Shown here in pieces: positions 10,055 to 19,899 of a stretch of 64,000 bases of DNA. Source of the stretch: Argyresthia goedartella. Its lineage: Eukaryota > Arthropoda > Insecta > Lepidoptera > Argyresthiidae. Both the position numbers and the translations under genes were made by a program. The notes beneath the pieces were generated by a model. That model was not told where the DNA came from. It saw only the letters and a program-made list of their open reading frames with translations, and did no database searches. Within the stretch, counting starts at the first letter, position 1, and each line of letters starts with the position of its first letter. Location of the stretch: the NCBI GenBank assembly GCA_949825045.1, contig OX463835.1:21469201-21533200 (forward strand), written 5' to 3'.

Positions 10055-13000
10055 CTAAATATCTTCAATAGTAGAGCAGATATAATCGTAAATATATTGA
10101 TAATTTTCAAAATTCTTCAATAAGTCAACAGTGGTACGCGGGATATCTTCTGGTTTGTAGATGAGCAACAGTTTATCAATAAAGGCAAGGCGTTGTATAA
10201 TATGGGCGGGGCAATCGAAAAATATATGATCCAGTGTTTGATTAGCGGCATTACAGATATTACAAATTGGCGAAGAAATAATTTGCATACGGTGAAGATG
10301 TGATCCGAAGCGACAGTGACCAAATCTGAGACGTGTCATTATAACATAGAATTTCCTGCTTTTCCACATGTTTGACTTAGAGAACCAGGCACGTCCAATC
10401 CTTCCACTAACGGATCCGTACCAGGAACCTTTAACTGCAAGAGTTTGTTGCCAATAACTAAACCATTCTTGTTTCAAATTCTGTTTGAGTTTGGTAATGA
10501 AATCAGAGTTTGGCACAGGTACAGTAGACTCAGGAGCATTACTTTCAACGATCGCCTTGGCCAGGAAGTCGGCATTTTCGTTTCCTGTCACTCCGACATG
10601 AGATGGAGTCCACATAAAGATAATATGTACATTTAATTTATGAAGTTGGGAGTAGCGATTCTTGATATCGTAAATAATATAATTGGTGTTGCAGTCTAGT
10701 TTGTTTGATTGAAGAGCTTTTAGAGTACTCATACTGTCAGATATTATGACCCACTTGTTTTCCGGGGAATCAGCTGGGTGTTCCGAAATATAAGTTAATG
10801 CTTTCGATATAGCAAGTGCTTCTGCTGAAAAGATACTCATTTCTTGTGGCAATTTCACTCCGAATCCATTTTTAATGTGCGGTAGGTATATAGCTGCGGC
10901 AACGCCGTTATCAGTTTTTGAACCATCAGTGTATATTTGAGTAAAATCAATATATCTTGCCAGTTGTTCACAGATTTCATGTTTATTCTTTTTCTCGGGA
11001 TCAATATGAAATACCATTGAAGTAAATTTACTATCAAAATCGTCTGAGTAGCATGCCCAATGATCTTGGATATAGGAAAAATCATGAAGAATGTAGGGAG
11101 TTTTGGAGGAAGAGGCCAAAGCCAGATTATTTCTGTAAAATTGTACCAAATTTTTAAACAAAGGATGGGGCTCAATGGCTAACACTTTTAAGATAAACCT
11201 GTATTTTAGGTACTTGAAGCGAAGATTCACCGGTGGAATATTACATTCCACTTGAAGGGAATTAATGGGCGTGGTTTTCATAGCACCAGTAATAAGTCTT
11301 AAATTGTTATTTTGAATTACTTCCAATTTTCTTACAAGATGATCATTAGCTGCAAAGCAATTAAAGCCATATTCAAAATGACTCCGAACTATGGCCTTAG
11401 ACAAAGTTATTAATACTTTCGGATCTGAACCCCAGTAAGTTTTAGTAAGAGACTTCAATATGTTATAACCCCTATTTGCAGAGAATATAATCTTATCAAC
11501 ATATTTCTTCCACGAGCAGTTACCCGTAAAAATAACTCCCAAAAACTTGATCTCCGATGCAAACATTAAAGGAGTGTTATTAAAATAAATTTTAAACTGA
11601 GCTTGTTTGATTTTGTGGAAAATTAACACTTTAGATTTTTCAGGACTGATGTCTAAATTTAAATATTTGAAATAATTTGAGAACCTAGAAAGCGAATCAT
11701 TTAGATTTCGCATAACCTCATTTGCATTCATTCCAGAGCTATATATCACCAAATCGTCTGCAAACTGAAGGTTTCGGACTTTGGAGCCCAAAATAAGATT
11801 AAGTTTATGAATATACAAAGTGAATAAGAGTGGGCTTAAAATCCCACCTTGACAAACTCCCTTAAAAGATGAGCGGGGACCGAGCAATTGATTGTTAATC
11901 TTAACATAAACTTTTCTGTCGTGAAGAAAGTAAAAAATAAAATCAATAAATTTAATAGGAATCCCAATGGAAGCTGATTCCCTACACAAAATATGATGAT
12001 TGACATTAGTGAATGCACCAACAACATCAAAAAAGACTCCGGCAAACGACATATTCTTCTTCACAGATTGAAAGATGTCTAATTGTAATTGAGCTATACT
12101 TTCTCTTGACGATCGACCTTTGCGAAACCCAACCTGGTTCATGGGTAGTATATGATTGGATTCAACAAAAAACTCTAGCCTTTGTTTTAGAACTTGTTCA
12201 AAAATTTTACCAACGCAAGATGTAAGTGCTATAGGTCTATATGAGTCAGGGCAATGTTTCTCTTTATTTGGTTTTAATATTGGAATAAGACAATCTGATT
12301 TCCAATCATGAGGAATTATATTTTGAGACCATAAAGAATTGAACACATTTAAAAGAACTGATTTAGATTTATTAGAAAGCATTTTTAACATTTTGTAAGG
12401 AATCCCGTCAAGGCCAAAAGCTGTATCTCTCCTAGATGAAATAGCTGACTGTAATTCTTGAAAAGAAAATGGTTTTACCAGAAATTCGCTATTCTTAGCA
12501 TGCACATAACTATGTAAATTCAAGTTAGACTCAACGGTATCAGGCGTATATTTTTTAAGGAATTCAAAGACCCAACTTATGTTATTGTTTGAGAAACTAT
12601 GTACGAAAGTTTTACTAATTTTTTTCATGATAGTCCAAATATGCGAAATCGGCGTGGTTCTGTTGAAGGATTCACATAATGCAACCCAACTAATTTGTTT
12701 TTGCTGCTTTAATGTAAGCTTTTTAAGAGCTTGCTTCTTTTTGAAATTGATGTAATTACATTCAGTTGGATCATTTTTAAATTGAATATACGCTTCTTTA
12801 GAGCACTCTACAACCTGGCTGCATTTTTCATTCCACCATGGGAGAGGAATTATTTTTTTCCTAAATATGCCTGGTGATGAATTATTATTACGAAAACTGG
12901 ACACTGGTGATGAATTCCGAGCAGCTAAAATTAAAATATCAATAAGATTTTTATAGCAATCTTTAGAGTTTGAGGTATCTATATTGAATTCTTGTAGAAG

Positions 13001-13775
13001 GGTATCTACATTTTTTTTTGTAATTATTCCAATTAACACGACGAAAGTTTAAATGAGTTTTCATAGCTGAACAGTCTAATGGAGATGAAGTGTAAGGTGA
13101 ATTGTTGTGAATAAGTATTTTAATTAGTACTGGAAGATGGTAACTACCTAGCGGGTCATCATACACTGTCCAATCACAGTTCAGAGCCAGTGATGGAGAA
13201 ATAAAAGAAAGATCTAAAGCATTTCGCCTCCATTGGTGTGATCCAATAGTGGTCATTTGGCCATCATTTAGCAAAACTAAGTTATTGTCATTAGTACTTG
13301 AAAGGACATCACGACCACGAGCGTTTGTTGATTGACATCCCCATGCCGAATGGAGAGCGTTGAAATCTCCCGCAAAAAGCACAGGTTCTGGAACACTTTG
13401 TATAAGTTGATCAAATTTATGTTTGGTAAAAACCGGTAGACAGTTTTTAGGGCTATAAAAACTAACAATTGATACTTCCTTATTATCTCCGTACATTAAA
13501 CGTATTGCTATGTTCTGAATGGAATTATCATAAAATGTATCAAGTTTTCTAAAAGTTAAGCTGTTATGAACAATTATGGCAACACCATTATGGTCGTTGC
13601 CGGAGTCCAATCTACAAATATTATAACCTCGAATATTAAAACGTTGATTCGATTTTAGCCAAGTTTCACAAATAATTGCTACGTGAATATTATTCTCCTT
13701 CAGGAAATGTGTTAAAACAAGTCTATTACTAATTAAACATTGTGAGTTCCATTGTATTATGTTTAATTGATCCAT
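10055..13775 (-). pseudogene. LINE copy 1 ORF2: endonuclease, reverse transcriptase, RNase H
   Basis: Drives target-primed reverse transcription. From the ATG at 13773-13775: an APE-type endonuclease (QWNSQ; CETWL; FAGDFNALHSAWG; YHLPV), a reverse transcriptase with LQFADDLVIYSSG as the catalytic box, RNase H (YTDGSKTDNG; AEALAISKAL; SDSMSTLKAL; WTPSHVGVTGNENADFLAK) and a C-terminal CxxC..H..C motif (CNICNAANQTLDHIFFDC). A single frame change at the T-run near 13012-13020 separates the endonuclease frame (12963-13775) from the rest (10055-13039). Relative to copy 2 it lacks 36 bp upstream of the RNase H region. Otherwise open, so it has decayed very little. Confidence 0.88.
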
Positions 13776-13792
13776 TAAAAAAAAATAAGAAA

Positions 13793-14818
13793 TTAATTAC
13801 TCTTACTTAGTGTTTCAAGAAGAATGGTTTTAATGTTTTGTGAATTAATTGAAAGTTCGTTTGTTTTGTTCTGAGTTAGTAACTTAGTTACTGGGTCTAC
13901 TATAATGTTCATTATATGTTCTGAATTGAGAAGCAGTGCTAGCTGATCAGAAGGGCTTTTAGATATTAGTGGAGGAAATGATTTTTCAGGGTTTCAGCAA
14001 ATGTTTTCTTGTCTAATTTCATTTTGTTTTGATTAATTTTCTCCTTTTTTACAGGGCAGTCAGGTAAGATGGCGATATGATTGCCTTTGCAATGACAGCA
14101 AGAGGCATCCGCTGCATCAACTGTGCAAGACTTGAAGCCCATACCTCAGGCACCGCAGACACTGCTTCACTGGAGCGATGTACGGGCGAACCTCGAAGCG
14201 CCAGCTGTTCAGATCCACACTGTCGGGCAGGGATGGGCAGGAGAATGTTATTGAGACTATCTTCAAAGGCTGGAACTCAACAGTGTTATTGTTAATTGTT
14301 CTTTTCATAAATCTTCTTACTGATACTATGTTTTTGGAGCAAGAAATATTTGAATAGATCTGCTCATTGGATAAATCAAGTGGCACATGTTGTATTACTC
14401 CAGTCACTTCAGTGGCCGTAGCAGGAATAGTCGCCTTTAGTTTGTATGAATCCAGAAATGTTTTATTGCTTAAAGCTGCATTGGCGAGCCCTGGCCGCTC
14501 AAACACAACGCCAATCTTGTATTTGTTGATGCGTCTTAACTGTTTTATGCCTTTATTGAATCTTTTGAGGCAGTTCGCTAGAGCCATCATGTCTCTGTCG
14601 CCCAATGCCTTGCCAGTGTCGCTGCTTTCAAAATAAACGATATAATCTAATTTACCTCCATCCACTGGGTAATAACGGACATAATCCGGGACCTGAAAAG
14701 GCTTATACTTATCCTTGTCATCTTTTGGTTCATCACACGGACTTGAGGATTCCCCACTATCAGACAGATCCTCCTCCTCCTCTTCCTTCTTTCTTTTCTT
14801 AGGCTTCTTCCTGCCCAT
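13793..14818 (-). pseudogene. LINE copy 1 ORF1 (Gag-like), knuckle region deleted
   Basis: Begins MGRKKPKKRKKEEEEEDLSD, a basic then acidic N-terminus, from the ATG at 14816-14818. Compared with copy 2 (46529-47614), about 67 bp are missing near 14133. This removes most of the first two zinc knuckles and shifts the frame, so the open part ends at 14117. The remaining downstream sequence (third knuckle and C-terminal tail) persists out of frame to 13793. The intact relatives encode an RNA-binding protein of 361 residues. ORF2 starts 17 bp downstream. Confidence 0.85.
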
Positions 14819-14929
14819 TTTTAACCAATTTACAGTATTTTTAGATAGCCTACTGTAATTAAATTAAATTTTCAAAATTTTCCGCCTATCAAGACAAAAG
14901 TTCCCGCGCTTTTTTTCACGGACGGAATG

Positions 14930-15900
14930 AACAATTGACAAGAACGTTGACATGACACGACAGATACCTAGTTTTCTCGAGTCTCGAGTCAGAGAGAATC
15001 GATCGATTCTGTATTCGAGTCTGGTAGCAGACGCAGTACCCAGAAGACATAGATTCTGAGTTAGGCCATACACATAGGCAGTTTTTTTATTATACCCTAT
15101 CCAATATTAAAAACGACTTGACAGCTAACTTAAATCGTCGTAAAACCATAATAACATCCTCTTAACTGCTGATAGCAGTAATGGCGATGACAACTCTTCT
15201 GTTAGTTCAACTTAATAAAGAATTTCGATTCTTTCTGATTGTTTTCGTAACATCCGTAGTGTTTAAAGAGTAGATTTTATGAAGTTTTAAGTTAGTTATT
15301 ATCTTGGATAGAGTATACAAAACCATTTTTACACCCGTAGTCCGACAAAAACAAAAAGGTCAAAAGTAGAATATCACTGACCGACCACGAACGTGCGCAG
15401 TGAGCGGGGCGGCGGGCTTTATTATTTATTACATTAACTATGTAGTTTTTTTTTTTGTATTTTGATTTATCATAGTCTGTGACTTGTGTTTGTGTGTGAG
15501 TCTACTCGATTCCCAAAAATTGCGACTCGGCGACTCGGAACATCACTAATGGACAAGAAATGGTGACCTGTTGACATTGACGTGACATACCAGTGTTGCC
15601 ATAATAAATTATTGTTCTGGGTGGCAGTTTTATTTAAAATAATAATTATTTTAAAATCACAAAAACTAAAAAACGGCGGTTTTAAAAAAATATCATGTAT
15701 CAAATATCAAATATCAAAAATATATTTAGAATCCCCAGATTATATTATTTCATATAAATACGGTTTTAGCTCGGTTCATGACTATTTTGAATAAAGTACC
15801 AACTCTCTATGAAAAAGTACACATCTCCTTTACGGTGAAAAAAGCACAAGCAGTATCCCCGTTTTGAAATTTAGAAACATACCAACAAAATGTCCTGCCA
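14930..15900. other. Non-coding stretch; start probably outer end of ISL2EU repeat
   Basis: The first 40 bases (AACAATTGACAAGAACGTTG...) probably complete the terminal repeat split by the LINE, by weak similarity with 35660-35690 (TTTAGACAACATGACC). The rest shows no gene, RNA or clear repeat. Confidence 0.4.
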
Positions 15901-16050
15901 TGCCAGTACAGCGCCACAAAGTTATCTGATCCGGTGGCGAAACTGGTACTACGTAATGTCATTTTGAAATGTCATAATGTTGTCAAGTTTGTTGTTGTGC
16001 ACAACTCTTGGTGTTTTATTCATTATTTTATCGTTTTAATGATATAAATA

Positions 16051-17505
16051 ATGCCGAAAGCATTGAACAGTGCCGCGAGAAACACTATTTTAAATGTTTT
16101 ATCATTTATGCAGGAAGAGAAACGCTTAAATGCGCCGGTAATACCATTTGAAAAACTGTATGACCGAGTTGCTGCTGCTACAGGTTAATGTTGCCAGTTG
16201 TTGTTCTATGAATCACCCATTTCTAGTCAGTAGTCGATGGCATGGTTCCTACAAGTACTTGAGTTCTATTTTGCAGGTGAAAGTGAACGGTTTGTAGGAC
16301 AATTAGATAAAGAACAAACACAGGCAGATGCTACTGGCTCAAAAATTTCTACTCCAGGGCAAAAAAGGACTAGAACCTAGGGGAAGATAGAAATTGATGA
16401 TTTTGACCTCGGTGTCATCAGAAGAAAAATTCATGAATTTTACACAATGAAGAAAGAAATACCTACCATCCCAAAATTACTGAATGTTCTACGAGACGAA
16501 ATCGATTTTAATGCTAGTCGTGAAACCCTCAAAAAGTAATTGCGTGAAATTGGTTTTCGATGCAAGAAAACGCAATCCAATAGAAAAGTCCTCATTGAGC
16601 GCAATGATATATCTGCTTTACGGGCATCTTATCTGCATAAAATAAAGCAAAACTAATGCGGTGAAAAAAAGCCTGTAATATTTTTGGATGAGACTTTTAT
16701 ACACTCGTCACACACGGCTGGTCGCTGTTGGCAAAGTAATGATGTTGACGGTGTTTTGAATCCTGTATCAAAAGGAAATAGATAGATTGTAGTTCATGCG
16801 GGGGGAGAAACAGGGTTTGTTGAGAATGCATTACTTGTTTTTAAATCGAACACTAAAAGTGGCGATTACCATGACGAAATGAATAATAGCAATTTAAAAA
16901 AATGGGTAACAGAAAAGTTGTTGCCTAATTTACATACAGACACTTTAATTGTAATGGATAACGCTCCTTACCATAGTATTTGTATTAACAAATGCCCTAA
17001 TTCAAATACTAAAAAAGCAGATATGCAGAATTGGCTTACTGAAAATAATGTGGAGTTCAATGAAAGTTTCACTAAACCCCAGCTGTATGAATTAATAAAA
17101 AGGCAGAGACCAGCAAAACAATGTGAAATTGATAATTTACTAAGAGACAATGGGCAAACTGTCCTTAGATTGCCCCCCTATCATTGCGATTTAAACGCAA
17201 TAGAAATGATCTGGAGTTCAAAGAAACGTCATGTTGCAGAACATAACATTGGAAAGTCAAAGGCTGAAATGCCGCAGTTAGTCGCAGAAGCATTGAACAA
17301 AATATCAGCAGCAGAATGGCAAAAATACTGTGCCCATGTAAAGAACATCGAAAATGAGTACCTAAAAAAAGACATTTATTTAGATGAACCATTTATCGTA
17401 AATTTAGAAAGAGATAGTGGAAATGAAAGCAGTGATTCAGACGAAGTGACCTATGATTTCGCAGATGATTGTCTACATGATCATAATTATTGCATTAAAA
17501 TATAA
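16051..17505 (+). pseudogene. DDE_3 (IS630-like) transposase, four in-frame stops
   Basis: Exon 1 is 16051-16183 and exon 2 is 16277-17505; donor ACAG|GTTAAT and acceptor TTTTGCAG|GT restore a phase-1 join. The N-terminus (MPKALNSAARNTILNVLSFM) leads into a helix-turn-helix region. The catalytic core has D in VIFLDETFIH, D in TLIVMDNAPYHS, and E in LPPYHCDLNAIEMIWSSKK, the DDE_3 pattern. Stops lie near 16378, 16537, 16655 and 16783; from 16789 onward the frame is open. The C-terminal tail is acidic and serine-rich (ERDSGNESSDSDE). The even spread of nonsense changes points to neutral decay. Confidence 0.8.
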
Positions 17506-17515
17506 TCATAATCCT

Positions 17516-17700
17516 ATAAAATAATTACAGGATTATAATTATATTATTATGATCATCAATAATTATAATCATTGAGACAATCATATATATAAATATAAGA
17601 GTAAATATGAAAATTCGCAATTATTATTATTTACGCACTTATTTTTAATTATGGCATTTTCACCCCACAACCGTGGAAATTCTATGTAGCGCGGCAACAC
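17516..17700. other. AT-rich 3' flank of the DDE_3 gene
   Basis: Mostly A/T with nested TTATAAT and ATTATTAT palindromes, including the short inverted pair ATAATCATAATCCT / AGGATTATAATTAT around 17500-17540. It lies inside the transposon, and I assign no function. Confidence 0.35.
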
Positions 17701-17929
17701 TAAATTCGACCATAGCGACGCTGACACCTGATTAGAAAGATTTGTGGCACTGTACCTACTTTAAAATATCGTCACCTCAGAGCATTTCACGATTTTTTTT
17801 TTTTTTAAATCACAGCCCGTCCTTCAAGGTTCTATCTGCATCAAAGAATGTCAAAAAATTGTGTATGGTTCGCAAGATATTGACGAAACAATAAATTTCA
17901 ATTTTTTTTATTTTGATGCATCAAGGTTC

Positions 17930-18325
17930 CAAGTGAAATTTGTATGACTGATAGAACTATGTTTTTCAAATATGCTCGATATTGATAACATGTAACCAGG
18001 CTGTATCTCATGAACTGTTATAGTTAGACAGTTGAAATTTTCACAGATGATTAATTTATATAGCAACAAATAATAAAAAAATTGAATAAAATAAATATTT
18101 CAGGGGCAGTTATTGCCCGATATTGATAGCGGCACCAGGTAGACGCTAGAATTATTCAATGAATATTTGGTTAACTATTCACTTTAAAAATAATAATTAA
18201 AATAAAATTAAACAAATATTTAAGAGGAGCTCCTATATAACAGACATGTTTTTTTTACCTTTTTTAAAGGTAATGGTACGGAACCATTCGTGCGCCAGTC
18301 CGACTCACACTTGGCCGGTTTTCTT
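17930..18325 (+). repeat. Lepidoptera-wide interspersed repeat, copy 1
   Basis: Contains blocks I recognise from repeats abundant in moth and butterfly genomes: CAGGCTGTATCTCATGAAC (about 17997), TTGAAATTTTCACAGATG, then GGTACGGAACCATTCGTGCG and TCCGACTCACACTTGGCCGG (18275-18319). No coding capacity. Serves as the best taxonomic clue in the window. Confidence 0.65.
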
Positions 18326-18764
18326 TTATTTATTTACTTCATCATGACCAATTCTGATTTTGTAAAATATCCCAATACTAATTTACTAACAGAAATATCT
18401 TGATTTACTGTAATTTCACTATGGCAATTTGTCAGCTTACATGATAATATGGTAAAATTAAAATTATAAAGCAAATCATAGCGAAACGCCGATATCAGCC
18501 TGTCAAAGTTTAAAATCGATCTAGCGCAAAACAGTTACTGCCCCATATAGAACCATGTTGAACTGAGGCGACGAAAGTATTAAAAAGATAAATCTATCAT
18601 ACGAAAATTCTACCAAGATTTTCATTAACTAATTTGAGAAATATTCTAAATAAAACACACATATTTATCATAAATAAATAGTATAATCGTTATTACTAAA
18701 TCAATTACATTTAAGCATCTCGGTCGAGAGTTCGAATGAAGTACAGCCATAAGTCAAATTTTGT
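18326..18764. other. Non-coding stretch, nothing recognised
   Basis: AT-rich, no open frame or terminal repeat that I can support. Confidence 0.4.
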
Positions 18765-19341
18765 TTAACGTGTAATATGGTTTTTATCAATCAGATAAAA
18801 ACCTCGATAAGGTTTATATAAAGCGTTTTCCCCATTTTTATCTTTACTCAACCAAGCAGAGAATTCAGGGTTTTGTTCCCAGTCTGCCCTGTGTTTCTGT
18901 TCGTATCTGCGCTTCATCTTTAGAAATTATTGCCCGCTCCGAACCAAACTAGCAAACACAAGTATCACACAAACACAAAAATTCGGCCATCATCAGGGAG
19001 TATAAACCACTACCGGGGGTATACCCTGAAGCTGTGACAAACCTCACTTTGTTTAAAGCATGGACGTAATTACGGCCATGGTTAAAAGAAAAAGATTGAT
19101 ACGAAAAACGCAATGAGAGACAAGGAAAGCTTAATTTAAAAAAATACAGCTTAACCACAGCTTGAGTTATTTCTTTTCAGTTCTGTCAGGTGAAAATACT
19201 AAAGAAAAACCAGAATTATTTCTACCAATATTATACTCAGCTTTGGCACTAAAATTATGATGTACTAATTATTCTATAAACATTCTGCAGTGCCTCAAAT
19301 ATACTAATTTGGTAGTGAAAATACCAAAAACTGCCACACTA
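18765..19341 (-). mobile_element. Relic of a hAT element related to 2344-5348
   Basis: On the minus strand a 50-codon frame from 18917 to 18765 starts MKRRYEQKHRADWEQNPEFS and AWLSKDKNGE, matching the start of the intact hAT transposase (KWEQIPEFSSWLSRYKDDE). The finger cysteines after it are lost. At the right edge, read inward, AGTGTGGCAG followed by TTTTTGGTATTTTC resembles the CAGTGTGACCAG terminus and the subterminal repeats of that element. Only the 5' end of the element survives; no left end is visible. The relationship is inferred from these two short matches. Confidence 0.5.
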
Positions 19342-19344
19342 AAC

Positions 19345-19899
19345 ACAAGTCACAAGTCAAGTCAGGCAATGATTAGGGATGTGAAAAAATAATAGATTAT
19401 AGAAAAAATCGAAAATTAAATTTCAAAAAAATATTTTCAACATCGGTTTTTTATTTAAAAAATAGTTTTTTTTTTGTTTCAGTCGATTTTTATTTGCTTG
19501 GATGTCATCATCAGCCTTTCAGGGAACGCACCCACAACAGTGCTGCACAACAACCAACAGGTTGGGCATAAGTGCCTCCTCATGCACTCGTATACGCCAC
19601 TCAACTCGGTAACATTAAACGCCATCTATTCCTGCAATAACCGAGTTTCCTGTTCTTACCACGTACGCGTAACCCCGTTTTACGGTAGTACCGATTTAAC
19701 CCGTATTACAAAGGATTTTTTGACGTACTAATGTATCTGTACCAATGTTGTGAGTCTTGTGAGATTATTATGTTTAAACATAACATATCGGAATCAATTT
19801 TATATCTCCCATTAGGGTTTCAATCGCATTATTTTTGTCTGTGGTTATTGTATTTATAACATTGGTGAAAATCTGTATCTAACAACTAACGGCCTGAAA
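19345..19899. other. Non-coding, possible 5' region of the following LINE
   Basis: No gene. Part of it may be the 5' UTR of the LINE that starts coding at 19900, but the LINE's 5' boundary cannot be set from one copy. Confidence 0.4.

Larger units (their letters stand above)
9706..14929 (-). mobile_element. LINE copy 1 (RNase H-bearing, I-like) with 12-bp target duplication
   Basis: The retrotransposon proper is 9718-14905. Its 3' end is a poly(A) tail (T-run at 9718-9728), preceded by the conserved 3' end TAGGGATAAAGACGG. Target duplications ACGGACGGAATG lie at 9706-9717 and 14918-14929. Twelve extra bases (14906-14917) sit between the conserved 5' end and the duplication, a feature seen in target-primed insertions. 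It is essentially full length, with ORF1, ORF2 and a tandem-repeat tail. It is nearly identical to the copies at 41.7-47.7 and 47.8-53.1 kb. The clade is inferred from APE endonuclease plus RT plus RNase H. Confidence 0.88.
15909..17752 (+). mobile_element. IS630/Tc1-type (DDE_3) transposon with TA duplications
   Basis: The left end starts CAGCGCCACAAAG and the right end, read inward, CAGTGCCACAAAT; similarity continues imperfectly for about 35 bp. TA dinucleotides flank both ends (15907-15908, 17753-17754). The single gene inside (16051-17505) has one intron and several stops. The terminal repeat shares the core GCGCCAC with the element at 625-1354, and the encoded N-termini are alike, so the two are probably relatives. 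Confidence 0.75.
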
